A stretch of 64,000 bases of DNA from Kordia algicida OT-1 (GTDB lineage: Bacteria > Bacteroidota > Bacteroidia > Flavobacteriales > Flavobacteriaceae): positions 3,321,319 through 3,385,318 of the forward strand of contig NZ_DS544873.1 in the NCBI RefSeq assembly GCF_000154725.1, given 5' to 3'. The translations under genes and the position numbers were made by a program. A model generated the notes under the pieces. The model ran no database searches. It saw nothing but the letters and a program-made list of their open reading frames with translations, and was not told where the DNA came from. Shown here one piece after another: positions 51,388-60,418 of the stretch; the first letter of the stretch is position 1, and each line of letters begins with the position of its first letter.

Positions 51388-53406
51388 TTACGAATTTACC
51401 TTTACCAATTCCTCATACGTTTTTTGCTGCGAATGAATGGCTTTTGCATCTTGTTTTACATAGTTGTTTTTCTGCTTAGCATCCATGATTCTAGCTTTTA
51501 CAGTATCATCCAATTGCCATTGTACATAACTTTTTAATTGCTGATGAATGTCTGCATCCAAAATTGGTGTAATCACTTCAATACGATGGTCTAAATTTCG
51601 TGTCATCCAATCGGCAGAACCCATATATAGTTTTTCTTCGCCACCATTGGCAAAAATATACACACGTCCATGTTCTAAGAATTGACCTAGTACACTTTTA
51701 ATACGAATGTTTTCACTTTGCCCTTCAATTCCCGGTACCAAACAACAAATTCCGCGAACAACCATGTCAATTTTTACGCCTGCATTGTTGGCTTCATACA
51801 AAGCATCAATCATGCGTTTGTCTTGAATACTGTTGAGTTTTAAAATGATATATGCTTCTTTTCCTTCTTTTGCATTTTTGATTTCGTTGTCGATCAATTC
51901 TAAGAAAGTACTTCTTGTGGTAAATGGAGAAACCAATAGTTTTTTACTTTTCGGAATAATGATTTCGCGTTCCAATACTTGAAATACTTGTAGCAATTCG
52001 GAAGTGATTTTTTTATCTTTCGTCATCAAGCAAAAATCAGTGTACAGTGTTGCTGTTTTTTCATTGAAATTTCCTGTTCCAATATATCCGTAAAGTACTG
52101 GTTTTTCATTTTCAATTCGCTCAATACACAATACTTTCGAGTGCACTTTGATGCCTGGATAACTGTAAATGACCTTTGCGCCTTCTTCTTCTAAAATTTT
52201 TCCCCATTTGATGTTGTTCTGCTCATCAAATCGTGCTTTGGTTTCCATAAAAACGGTCACATCTTTTCCGTTTTTAGTGGCATCAATCAGCGCTTTGGTC
52301 AAACGAGATTCTTTGGCAATTCGGTACAACGTAATTTTTACTTTAGAAACTTGCTGATCTGCGGCAGCTTCTTCCAACAATTCTGCCACATGATCGTACG
52401 ATTCGTATGGAAAATATAGCAATCTATCTTTGTCGGAAATTGCCGTAAATAAACTATCATACGCACTTAATTCTTTGTTACGAACTGGAGGTAAATTTGG
52501 CAATGAAAGTTCTTTGCCTGTTGGATTTGGAAACCCAAAAAAGTCTTTAAAATTATGATACGTTCCGCCCAAAACAACATCTGTATCATTTGTATTTAAT
52601 TCGTCTTTTAATGCATCTAGCAATTCCTCGGAAGCGTTCTGATCGATCAGCATACGCGTTACTTGCCCTGTATTTCTATTGCTTAACGAATCTTTTATTT
52701 TTTCTAGTAAATTGCCTGAATATTCATTGTCAATATACAATTCTGCATCACGGGAAACTTTCAAGGAATAAAAAGTATTTTCTGGATATATTTCCGTGAG
52801 GTTATACTTTAAAATATCGTCAACAAATGTAATGTAATAAGTATCGTCTTCTGAAGGAAAAACAATAAATCGTGGCGAATTTGAAGGAATTTTAAAAACG
52901 ACTAATTGATCGTTGTGTACAGAAGCCAAATACAATTGTTCATTCTCAATAAAAAGTTCATCATCGCTAGAAATATTATTGTTAGGATTCCATTTTTCAG
53001 CAAATTTCTCTTGGAAATAAGCTTTCGCAAATTGTTGCTGTGTTGTTGAAAACTGTGTATGATCCACCAGCGTAATTCCTTCTTGTTGCAACTCAGGAAT
53101 AATTTGTGTTTGAAAGATTCTCCCAAATTCTTCTTGTTGCTGATTGACTTCTTTTTTGATCTTTCTCAGCAACTTATTTGGTTTTGTAATCAACTTTTTA
53201 CGCAAACCTTTGTCTAACTTTTTAATTTGGCGAATGGCAGAAACACGCACTTTAAAAAATTCGTCCAAATTAGAAGAAAATATCGCCAAAAATTTGATTC
53301 GTTCATACAACGGATTCCGCTTATCGGAAGCTTCTTGTAAAACACGATGATTGAAACGCAACCAAGATAAATCTCTATGATAATATTCAGAAGAAGTTAA
53401 TGACAT
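51388..53406 (-). CDS. ppk1: Polyphosphate kinase 1
   Basis: A 672-residue enzyme that polymerises the gamma-phosphate of ATP into polyphosphate. Domain features are the N-terminal DLSWLRFNHRVLQEA, the central PYESYDHVAELLEEA, the two phospholipase-D-like catalytic His regions (KVHSKVLCIER and the later VRGICCLVPG and GRVYIFANGG), and the MGSADWMTRNLDHRIEV block. The length is normal. It is divergent from hemN, with a 167-nt gap that contains the FNR-like box. Confidence 0.95.
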   Translation of the reverse strand: MSLTSSEYYHRDLSWLRFNHRVLQEASDKRNPLYERIKFLAIFSSNLDEFFKVRVSAIRQIKKLDKGLRKKLITKPNKLLRKIKKEVNQQQEEFGRIFQTQIIPELQQEGITLVDHTQFSTTQQQFAKAYFQEKFAEKWNPNNNISSDDELFIENEQLYLASVHNDQLVVFKIPSNSPRFIVFPSEDDTYYITFVDDILKYNLTEIYPENTFYSLKVSRDAELYIDNEYSGNLLEKIKDSLSNRNTGQVTRMLIDQNASEELLDALKDELNTNDTDVVLGGTYHNFKDFFGFPNPTGKELSLPNLPPVRNKELSAYDSLFTAISDKDRLLYFPYESYDHVAELLEEAAADQQVSKVKITLYRIAKESRLTKALIDATKNGKDVTVFMETKARFDEQNNIKWGKILEEEGAKVIYSYPGIKVHSKVLCIERIENEKPVLYGYIGTGNFNEKTATLYTDFCLMTKDKKITSELLQVFQVLEREIIIPKSKKLLVSPFTTRSTFLELIDNEIKNAKEGKEAYIILKLNSIQDKRMIDALYEANNAGVKIDMVVRGICCLVPGIEGQSENIRIKSVLGQFLEHGRVYIFANGGEEKLYMGSADWMTRNLDHRIEVITPILDADIHQQLKSYVQWQLDDTVKARIMDAKQKNNYVKQDAKAIHSQQKTYEELVKVNS

Positions 53407-53541
53407 GTGTGGGATTTAGATACGTTAATTATTTGTCGTAATAGCGAAAATAAGTAATATTTTATCATTAGACGTATTTTTAAAATAGGCTTAACAGTAA
53501 AGTAAAGAATGAAGTATATACACGCAAATAAATATTCAAAC

Positions 53542-53555
53542 ATGATATATGTCAT
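53542..53555. promoter_or_regulatory. FNR/CRP-type binding box upstream of hemN
   Basis: ATGATATATGTCAT has the TGA-N6-TCA core with symmetric flanks. Its centre is about 41-42 nt upstream of the transcript start expected from the -7 element TACTTTTG (53578-53585), the class II activator position. A nearly identical box occurs at 59138-59151. Confidence 0.6.
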
Positions 53556-53577
53556 TTATTCCCTGTAAACTGATTGC

Positions 53578-53585
53578 TACTTTTG
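53578..53585 (+). promoter_or_regulatory. -7 element of hemN
   Basis: TACTTTTG fits TAnnTTTG and lies 18 nt before the ATG at 53604. A -33 TTG is not obvious, which suits an activator-dependent promoter. Confidence 0.5.
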
Positions 53586-53603
53586 GACTATAATTATTTA
53601 GGT

Positions 53604-54965
53604 ATGTGCAATTTAGTGAATAAGTATAACGTGGCAGGTCCGCGATACACAAGTTATCCAACGGTTCCGTATTGGAATATGGAAACATTTTCTGTTGATA
53701 AATGGAAAGAATCTGTTCAAAAATCATTCAAAGAAAGTAATGAAGCAGAAGGTATTAGTTTGTATTTACATTTACCCTTCTGTGAAAGTTTGTGTACGTT
53801 TTGTGGCTGCAATAAGCGAATTACCAAACGCCACGAAGTAGAGAAGCCGTATATCAACGCATTGTTGAAAGAATGGGCTTTGTATCGTGAACTTTTCGGC
53901 GCTAGACCGAAAATTAAAGAAATCCATTTAGGTGGCGGAACACCCACATTTTTTTCTCCTGAACACTTGCGAGAATTGATTGAAGGCTTGTTACAATCGG
54001 CAACCTTGGCAGACAATTATGAGTTTAGTTTTGAAGGTCATCCAAATAATACTACCGAAGCACATTTACAAACATTGTATGATGTTGGTTTTAGACGTGT
54101 ATGTTTTGGCGTACAAGATTATAATGAAACTGTTCAGAAAGCCATTCACAGAATTCAGCCTTTTGAAAATGTAAAACGCGTTACAGAACTCGCTCGAAAG
54201 ATTGGATATACGTCTGTTGGACATGATATTATTTTCGGTTTGCCTTTTCAAACTACCGAACATGTAAAGGAAACTATTGAAAAGACAAAATTGTTGTCGC
54301 CAGACCGAATTGCGTTTTATAGTTATGCGCATGTTCCGTGGATAAAAGGAAACGGACAACGCGGATTTCGTGATGAAGATTTGCCAACAGCGACTGAAAA
54401 AACAGCGCAGTACAATTTAGGAAAACAATTATTACGCGAAGCAGATTATACCGATATCGGAATGGATCATTTTGCATTGCCAACTGATAGTTTGTATACG
54501 TCTATGATTGAAAAGCGTTTGCACAGAAATTTTATGGGCTATACAGCTCAAAAAACGCAACTTATGATTGGTTTAGGCGTTTCTTCTATTGGCGATAGTT
54601 GGTACGGATTTGCACAAAACGTCAAGAATATTGAAACGTATTATCATTTGATACATGAAGGCATGATTCCGTTGAGTAAAGGACATCTATTGAGTGTTGA
54701 AGATTTACTAATTCGCAAACACATCCTGAATTTAATGTGCAATTTTAAAACTTCTTGGTCAACCGAAACGACACAAATTCCTGAGTTGGCAAACATTGTA
54801 GAAAAGTTAGCTGAATTTGAACGTGACGCATTAATCATTATAGAAAATAACACCATCCGTATTACTAAAAAAGGAAAGCCGTTTGTCCGCAATATTTGTA
54901 TGGCTTTTGATGTGTTGTTACAACGAAAAAAACCAGATACACAATTGTTCTCGATGACGATTTAA
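53604..54965 (+). CDS. hemN: Oxygen-independent coproporphyrinogen III oxidase
   Basis: A 453-residue radical-SAM enzyme that makes protoporphyrinogen without oxygen. The N-terminus has KYNVAGPRYTSYPTVPYW, the cluster motif is CESLCTFCGC (CxxxCxxCxC), and LGGGTPTFF, FEGHPNNTTEAHLQTL and GVQDYNETVQKAIHRIQ are family blocks. The start is ATG 53604; the upstream TTG at 53574 overlaps the -7 element. A universal stress protein gene follows 20 nt after the stop. The FNR-like box and the nearby cbb3 oxidase suggest induction at low oxygen. Confidence 0.94.
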   Translation: MCNLVNKYNVAGPRYTSYPTVPYWNMETFSVDKWKESVQKSFKESNEAEGISLYLHLPFCESLCTFCGCNKRITKRHEVEKPYINALLKEWALYRELFGARPKIKEIHLGGGTPTFFSPEHLRELIEGLLQSATLADNYEFSFEGHPNNTTEAHLQTLYDVGFRRVCFGVQDYNETVQKAIHRIQPFENVKRVTELARKIGYTSVGHDIIFGLPFQTTEHVKETIEKTKLLSPDRIAFYSYAHVPWIKGNGQRGFRDEDLPTATEKTAQYNLGKQLLREADYTDIGMDHFALPTDSLYTSMIEKRLHRNFMGYTAQKTQLMIGLGVSSIGDSWYGFAQNVKNIETYYHLIHEGMIPLSKGHLLSVEDLLIRKHILNLMCNFKTSWSTETTQIPELANIVEKLAEFERDALIIIENNTIRITKKGKPFVRNICMAFDVLLQRKKPDTQLFSMTI

Positions 54966-54985
54966 TCTCCAAAAAAATTAAAAAG

Positions 54986-55819
54986 ATGAAAAAAATTATT
55001 GTACCCGTAGATTTTTCCAAACATTCAGAATATGCATTAGAAGCTGCTGCTACTTTAGCGCGCAAACACAATTCGGAAATTTTGGCTTTGCACATGTTAG
55101 AGTTGTCGAATGCAATTATTTCTGAAGATTCAAATTCCAAACAAGCTGAAACCGTTTTTTATTTAAAATTAGCAGAACAAAAGTTTACTGATTTTTTAGA
55201 AAAACCGTATTTGAAAGACGTAAACGTTACGCCAATTGTAAAACATTTTAAAGTGTTTGGCGAAGTAAATGATGTTGCGAAAGAACATAATGCCGATTTG
55301 ATTGTGATGGGTTCGCACGGTTCTAGCGGAATCAAAGAATTATTTATCGGATCGAACACAGAAAAAGTAGTACGTCATGCAGATATTCCTGTGTTGGTTG
55401 TAAAACACCATCCAATTTTGATGGACTTTGAAAATGTAGTCTTTGCTTGCGATTTTTCTAAAGAAGCCATCAAACCTTATATCAATGCTTCACATTTGTT
55501 TAAATTATTTGGTTCAAAATTGCACTTGGTGTATGTAAACTTACCAGGAACTAACTTTAAAAGTTCTACGGAAATTGAATTGAAAGTGGCTGATTTTTTA
55601 AAGGTTGCTGATGGAAATTTAGACAATATGCAAAACGTACATTATGTAAACGATTATTCTATAGAGCAAGGTATTTTGAACTTTGCCAATGTAAAAGGTG
55701 CCGATTTGATTGCTGTAGCAACACACGGACGTACAGGATTGTCACATTTCTTTGAAGGTAGTATTTCGGAAGACATTGCCAATCATTCCACCTTGCCCGT
55801 AATGACATTTAAAATTTAA
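54986..55819 (+). CDS. Universal stress protein, tandem UspA domains
   Basis: A 277-residue protein with two UspA modules: KIIVPVDFSKHSEYALEAAATLA at the start and VVFACDFSKEAIKPYINAS after residue 145. The ATP-binding GSHGSSGIKELFIGSNTEKV of the first module and THGRTGLSHFFEGS of the second (G-x2-G-x9-GS) are both intact, so nucleotide binding is likely. It forms an operon with hemN and ends at a strong terminator, so low-oxygen control is likely. Confidence 0.9.
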   Translation: MKKIIVPVDFSKHSEYALEAAATLARKHNSEILALHMLELSNAIISEDSNSKQAETVFYLKLAEQKFTDFLEKPYLKDVNVTPIVKHFKVFGEVNDVAKEHNADLIVMGSHGSSGIKELFIGSNTEKVVRHADIPVLVVKHHPILMDFENVVFACDFSKEAIKPYINASHLFKLFGSKLHLVYVNLPGTNFKSSTEIELKVADFLKVADGNLDNMQNVHYVNDYSIEQGILNFANVKGADLIAVATHGRTGLSHFFEGSISEDIANHSTLPVMTFKI

Positions 55820-55854
55820 TATAATGAGTTGTTAGTTAACTATTTTATAACGTG

Positions 55855-55888
55855 AAAAGCAGGAAATTTGGGGTTTCCTGCTTTTTTT
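55855..55888 (+). terminator. Rho-independent terminator after the hemN operon
   Basis: AAAAGCAGGAAA, 7-nt loop, TTTCCTGCTTTT and further T: perfect 12-bp stem. Confidence 0.85.
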
Positions 55889-55952
55889 GTTTTTGAATTT
55901 TTATCTAGGATAAAACTTTTAAAATACTTTTTTGGTGATATATCTTACACAA

Positions 55953-56948
55953 ATGAATCAAGTTGAAAGAATAAAGATAAAGCTAAAACTTGCCAAAATG
56001 AATGATACTTTTTTGGAAGTTTTTGGAGCATCTGCTCATAGATATACATTAAAAACAACATTAACACACGCAGAAGTCCAAGAGTTTGAACAAAAATATT
56101 CGGTCTCACTTCCGCCAGAGTATAAAGTTTTTTTGACTGAAATTGGCAACGGAGGCGCAGGACCGTTTTATGGCGTATATTCACTAAATACTCCTGAACA
56201 GTTTGTAGATGCTCCAATAGATTATTTGCAAAGAACACCTTTTTTAACTTCTAAAACAACAGGTAAAGAATGGGACAAAATGTATGCTACTTTTAAAAAT
56301 ACTTTTTCTGATGAAGAATACGAAGAAGGCGTTGCAAAAATGTATGCTGGAGTATTGACCATTGGCGCACGAGGATGCGCAGGATATTTGGGTATAATGC
56401 TTCAAGGAAAAGATAAAGGGCGCGTGTTATATACGTATGATGAAATGGAATATCCAGCAAGTTTTGCTGATGAAAACCATTTTCTTGATTGGTATGAAAA
56501 CTGGCTTGACAGCATTAATTTTGGCGACGCAATACAAAAAGCTGGCTCTCATACCATTCAAAATGAAGAAGAATGTATCAATTGGTTTCTGTCACGTACA
56601 GAACGATATTGGAAATTAGTTTCGCTGGCATATTTAAAAGGTTTTGAGAAATTATCAAATCGTTCTATTAAGATATTACAGCAAAAATACGACACAGAAA
56701 CTGATGAAAAAGTAAAGCTTTACATTCTGAATATTTTAACAATGCATGATTACGATAATAACATAGAAAAACTAATTCAACTTCAGGAAAAACCACTTGA
56801 TTTTCTACGAAATTTACACGTGTTCGCAAAAGAAAAAACTATAGATTTTCAGCAACAAATCAAACAGTTAAAAGCTACATATTCAGAAGATCAAGATATT
56901 GTAATGTATCTAACTTATATTACACAACTTGATTTGGAAAACAATTAA
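55953..56948 (+). CDS. SMI1/KNR4 (SUKH) family protein
   Basis: A 331-residue protein. Residues about 30-140 form a SUKH fold: TLTHAEVQEFEQKYSVSLPPEYKVFLTEIGNGGAGPFYGVYSL, typical of SMI1/KNR4 domains, many of which are immunity proteins against toxic nucleases or peptidases. The rest is helical (EECINWFLSRTERYWKLVSLAYLKGF). I chose ATG 55953; the TTG at 55932 adds seven residues. The next gene (HEXXH protein) starts 11 nt after its stop, an arrangement compatible with a toxin/immunity or enzyme/adaptor pair. Confidence 0.8.
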   Translation: MNQVERIKIKLKLAKMNDTFLEVFGASAHRYTLKTTLTHAEVQEFEQKYSVSLPPEYKVFLTEIGNGGAGPFYGVYSLNTPEQFVDAPIDYLQRTPFLTSKTTGKEWDKMYATFKNTFSDEEYEEGVAKMYAGVLTIGARGCAGYLGIMLQGKDKGRVLYTYDEMEYPASFADENHFLDWYENWLDSINFGDAIQKAGSHTIQNEEECINWFLSRTERYWKLVSLAYLKGFEKLSNRSIKILQQKYDTETDEKVKLYILNILTMHDYDNNIEKLIQLQEKPLDFLRNLHVFAKEKTIDFQQQIKQLKATYSEDQDIVMYLTYITQLDLENN

Positions 56949-56959
56949 AATTAAACACC

Positions 56960-57619
56960 ATGAGACAAAGTCGAAAAGAAACTGCATGGAAAAAAAGCAG
57001 AAAATTTGGTGATGTAAAAGGTGGTAGAAAAAGACCAAAGCTTGCCGATAACATTTTTAAAAGACAACACAGTTTTCTAGCACCAAAAGAAGGAGATGAA
57101 ACACCTATTTTTATGGTTGACAATTCTTCGAGAGATTTATTTTTCCCTGTAAATGTTTACGAAATAAAAGAATTTTTAGCAAAACTTCCGCCAGAACACA
57201 CAGAAAATCTAACACATATTTGGCTAAAAAAGATGTCTAACAAAGAATATGAAAAAGAAGGAAGCTATCAAGGATGTTTTATTTGTGGAAGCGGAGTTAA
57301 TCTAATTGTATTGCATCCTTTTCCAACTGATTTAAAGATGAAATTCGGACATAGAAAACCTTCTAATAAAACCTTAAAATGGTATGCTCCGTATGAACCT
57401 GAACTTCTTTATGTTAACAACGAATGGGTTTTAAAATGGACTGAAGAAAAAATTAAAAAATATTACCTTGAAGGATTATTGCTTCACGAAATTGGTCATC
57501 AAATAAATAGTGTTTACAAACGATTTTGGAGTTCACATTACGCTAGAAAAAGAGGTGAAGATTTCGCAAATAATTTTGCATACTATTGGGGAAATGAAAT
57601 TCGAGAAGAATTTAAATAA
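56960..57619 (+). CDS. HEXXH zinc-metallopeptidase-like protein
   Basis: A 219-residue protein. The zinc motif is LLHEIGHQINSVY near residue 174, and a second acidic stretch (ARKRGEDFANNFAYYW) follows 21 residues on, offering the third ligand Glu of gluzincin-like or related enzymes. The N-terminus is very basic (RQSRKETAWKKSRKFGDVKGGRKRPK) and has no signal peptide. No family is recognised. It directly follows the SUKH gene and is convergent with a universal stress protein gene. Confidence 0.65.
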   Translation: MRQSRKETAWKKSRKFGDVKGGRKRPKLADNIFKRQHSFLAPKEGDETPIFMVDNSSRDLFFPVNVYEIKEFLAKLPPEHTENLTHIWLKKMSNKEYEKEGSYQGCFICGSGVNLIVLHPFPTDLKMKFGHRKPSNKTLKWYAPYEPELLYVNNEWVLKWTEEKIKKYYLEGLLLHEIGHQINSVYKRFWSSHYARKRGEDFANNFAYYWGNEIREEFK

Positions 57620-57632
57620 ATTCTTCTACTCA

Positions 57633-58457
57633 TCAAACATGCTCCACCAACAAAGGTCGCTTCAAAGTTTTACTAATAGCAGTCGTTGAAGAATGCTTGA
57701 ATAAACGCTCAAAAATTGATTCTTTTTGTACCAACAAGCCAATCATATCTATTTTGTGAAGTTGTACATAACAAGCTTTTACATGATCTAGTAGCACGTT
57801 TTCGATTGCGTGATAGGTATATTTTACATCTTTACAATGTTTTAGCAAATACGACTCATCATAACGATCTCCCGTAAATCCTTTTTCATACACACGCAAA
57901 ATATGTACATGCATTTTGTGATTTTTTGCTGTTGCCAACATATTCATAAAAACTTTGCTCTGAATGTCATCTTTTGCATCTAACGGAATTAGTAATGTTT
58001 TCGGATTGTGAAATTTCACATTTTCAGGAATGACCAACGTTTTGCAATTGATTTTGCGAATAATGCTGAGCGTATGACTTCCAAAGAGAATTTCGCTTGC
58101 ATTAGAAACTCCATTAAAACCAGCAACTAGAAGCTCAATATTATTAGCAGTGATGATTTTCTGTGTCGCTTCTATAAAATTATTATACTCCAAAATGGTT
58201 TCAAATGTATGATGAGGGAGCGATTCTTCTTCAAGTGTCGTTTTTAGCTTTTCCAAGCGTTCTTTTTCTACTTTTAGTATGCTTTCATACACATTTGCAG
58301 TAGCGGAAGACATTAAATCATCCGTCGTAAAACTTCCTGATTTGTGTACATGCATCACGTAAAATAAACAGGTGTCATTTTTTAGAAAGTTGATCGCATA
58401 TTGGATAGCATTACGCGAACATTGCGAGAAATCAGTAAGTATCAATATATTTTTCAT
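57633..58457 (-). CDS. Universal stress protein, second copy
   Basis: A 274-residue protein with two UspA-like halves. The first is canonical: NILILTDFSQCSRNAIQYAINFL and VAGFNGVSNASEILFGSHTLSII. The second half (residues about 145-274) starts KTLLIPLDAKDDIQSKVFMNML but lacks a clean G-x2-G-x9-GS motif, so it may not bind ATP. It lies 133 nt after the CBS-domain gene, with a repeat in the gap, in a cluster of low-oxygen genes. Confidence 0.85.
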   Translation of the reverse strand: MKNILILTDFSQCSRNAIQYAINFLKNDTCLFYVMHVHKSGSFTTDDLMSSATANVYESILKVEKERLEKLKTTLEEESLPHHTFETILEYNNFIEATQKIITANNIELLVAGFNGVSNASEILFGSHTLSIIRKINCKTLVIPENVKFHNPKTLLIPLDAKDDIQSKVFMNMLATAKNHKMHVHILRVYEKGFTGDRYDESYLLKHCKDVKYTYHAIENVLLDHVKACYVQLHKIDMIGLLVQKESIFERLFKHSSTTAISKTLKRPLLVEHV

Positions 58458-58507
58458 CTTATCATTTTTTAATGAATTTCGCTACTGCAGTTGTTAATAA
58501 GAGTATC

Positions 58508-58558
58508 AAATTGAGCACTGTAGAGATTTTAAGACTTCTCGACTGCGCTCAAAGTGAT
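58508..58558. repeat. Short intergenic repeat with GAGC/GCTC arms
   Basis: AATTGAGCACTGTAGAGAT ... TTCTCGACTGCGCTCAAAGTG forms an imperfect hairpin (TTGAGC/GCTCAA arms). A shorter relative lies at 30877-30897. It resembles the GAGCGCAGTCGAGAAG hairpins I recall from other Bacteroidetes. Confidence 0.55.
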
Positions 58559-58590
58559 AATAGTGATTTTTATAAACTTCTATCTGTTAT

Positions 58591-59010
58591 TTAGTATTGA
58601 TCTAATAAGTAATTAATTAAATCGGTAGTTGTTAAAATTCCAACCAATTTTCCATCGTCTACTACTGGCAAGGCGTGAAATTCTTTTTTGGCTAAAATCT
58701 CCGCAGCATCTTTAATGGTTGTGTGCGAACCTACACTTATTAGGTTTTTTGCCATTACTTGCTCAATCGTAAACATATTGTACACAACCGTTTCTACATT
58801 TTCTTCTTCTTCGTAAGCGCCATCGGCAAAACTGATGCGTAGTAAATCGGTGTAACTCAACATTCCAATGATTTCATCGCCGCTTACTACAGGAATATGA
58901 CGAATATTATTTGCTTTAAACAAACGTTCTGCGGTGTCTAAATTGTCTGTATGATTTAAAGTGATGACATTGGCTGTCATAATTGTTGAAACTGGTGTTC
59001 TTTTTTTCAT
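58591..59010 (-). CDS. Two-CBS-domain protein
   Basis: A 139-residue protein made of two CBS domains and nothing else. The first is VSTIMTANVITLNHTDNLDTAERLF...HIPVVSGDEIIGMLSYTDLL, the second VMAKNLISVGSHTTIKDAAEILAKKEFHALPVVDDGKLVGILTTTDLI. CBS pairs bind adenosine nucleotides, so this may be an energy sensor. It lies upstream of the universal stress protein on the same strand and next to the FNR-like box at 59138-59151. Confidence 0.9.
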   Translation of the reverse strand: MKKRTPVSTIMTANVITLNHTDNLDTAERLFKANNIRHIPVVSGDEIIGMLSYTDLLRISFADGAYEEEENVETVVYNMFTIEQVMAKNLISVGSHTTIKDAAEILAKKEFHALPVVDDGKLVGILTTTDLINYLLDQY

Positions 59011-59137
59011 CTTTCTTTCGTTTTTAGTTAAATTTGATAGAAATTACCTGTAATTCTAATAGAATTTAAAGGTTTTCAAACATTTGTCCTTGTTTTAATT
59101 TCTATACTAAAAGTACTCTGGAATGGAAGAAAAAACT

Positions 59138-59151
59138 ATGATATTTGTCAT
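59138..59151. promoter_or_regulatory. FNR/CRP-type binding box in the CBS/lipoprotein divergent region
   Basis: ATGATATTTGTCAT differs from the hemN box by one base. It could control the CBS gene (start 128 nt away on the minus strand) or the lipoprotein gene (87 nt away on the plus strand). I found no strong -7 element at the ideal distance on either side. Confidence 0.5.
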
Positions 59152-59237
59152 GGTCAGAAAACTTTTTTAAACTTTAAGACAAGTAAACGCAACCAATCAC
59201 AATCTTGAACATCTAAACAATAAAGCCGTACATAATT

Positions 59238-59666
59238 ATGAAAAAATTATTTTTAGTATTGATAACCGTTGGTTTACTGTATTCTTGCAATAATGATGAT
59301 GATGATGTTGCTGTAAACGATATCCTAGGAACTTGGAAACTTGTCGAAATGAGTGGAAGCATTCTCAATTGGCAAACGACAGGCGCGGATATGGATTGGC
59401 AAGAAACCTATACTTTGAACACCAATGGAACTTTTATGAAAACAAGAGTTCAAAACGGAACCACAACACAAGCTTCTGGAACTTTTACTTTTATTGAAGG
59501 AACAGCAGATGGAAATGTGATCGATTTTACTTTTGACAGCGACAACGATATCATTGCAAACTGCTCTGCAGAATTGGTAGAACGTATGTATTTAGAATCT
59601 GATGATACATTTTTTAGTGGTTGGATTGCATGTGATGGTCCAGGTTTGAAGTATGAGAAAAATTAA
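59238..59666 (+). CDS. Lipocalin-like lipoprotein
   Basis: A 142-residue lipoprotein: signal MKKLFLVLITVGLLYSC with the lipobox LYSC, then NNDDDDVAVND. The mature part has the lipocalin-like start ILGTWKLVEMSGS and several strands (TYTLNTNGTFMKTR, SGTFTFIEG). Such proteins are common in Flavobacteria and may bind small hydrophobic ligands; no function is assigned. The NDDDD stretch is coded by GAT repeats. Confidence 0.78.
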   Translation: MKKLFLVLITVGLLYSCNNDDDDVAVNDILGTWKLVEMSGSILNWQTTGADMDWQETYTLNTNGTFMKTRVQNGTTTQASGTFTFIEGTADGNVIDFTFDSDNDIIANCSAELVERMYLESDDTFFSGWIACDGPGLKYEKN

Positions 59667-59677
59667 TCCAACTCACT

Positions 59678-60379
59678 TTAATGACAATTCATCGTATTGG
59701 TTACCATTCCAGCATTTGGAGCAGGAGAAATATAGGGAATTCCCAAGCCTAATCCGCGAAGAATAAACAACATCCCTATGATAATCACAAAAACAGGAAT
59801 TGCTTTTTGAATGCGTTGTTTTATAGAAGTATTCAAGAATTTTCCAATGTAAATTGCGGTGGTCATCAACGGAATGGTTCCTAATCCAAAAAAGAGCATG
59901 TACAAACTTCCTTCCAACATACTTCCGGAAGCAATTGCGCCAAAAACTGCCATATAGACCAATCCGCAAGGAAGGAATCCGTTTAAAAATCCAATCGTAA
60001 AAAAAGTATCTAACGTCTTCTTTTTAAACTGTTTTCCTAAACTCGATTTCACTTTCGAAATCACTCTAAAAACAGGTTTTGAAAAGTTATATTTACTAAA
60101 GGTTTTATACGGAATTAAGATGACAACAATCATCAAAACACCAATGGCAATCGATAATTTTTGCTGTATTCCGAAGATATACAAACTTTTTCCTAGCAGT
60201 CCAAACACGAATCCAATCGTTGCATACGAAAGCAATCGCCCAATGTGATACAAAGAAATTTGTGCTACTTTTTTATAACTATTGTTACGATCAACGGGCA
60301 ACATAAAGGCTATAGGACCACACATCCCAACACAGTGAAAACTACCTAACAATCCTAATATGAAACCCGCAATAATCAT
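59678..60379 (-). CDS. TauE/SafE family membrane protein of the cbb3 cluster
   Basis: A 233-residue protein with six membrane helices. FILGLLGSFHCVGMCGPIAFMLP contains two Cys in a CVGMC arrangement, and LNGFLPCGLVYMAVFGAIA is the second-half repeat. Members next to ccoG in Bacteroidetes are often annotated as sulfite exporter TauE/SafE; they resemble DsbD-like or copper-handling proteins in oxidase assembly. I prefer ATG 60379 to the GTG at 60406. It is downstream of ccoH by 39 nt on the same strand. Confidence 0.8.
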   Translation of the reverse strand: MIIAGFILGLLGSFHCVGMCGPIAFMLPVDRNNSYKKVAQISLYHIGRLLSYATIGFVFGLLGKSLYIFGIQQKLSIAIGVLMIVVILIPYKTFSKYNFSKPVFRVISKVKSSLGKQFKKKTLDTFFTIGFLNGFLPCGLVYMAVFGAIASGSMLEGSLYMLFFGLGTIPLMTTAIYIGKFLNTSIKQRIQKAIPVFVIIIGMLFILRGLGLGIPYISPAPNAGMVTNTMNCH

Positions 60380-60418
60380 CACAAAATTTATTTTGCAATT
60401 CCGCACTTAATGCAGAAT

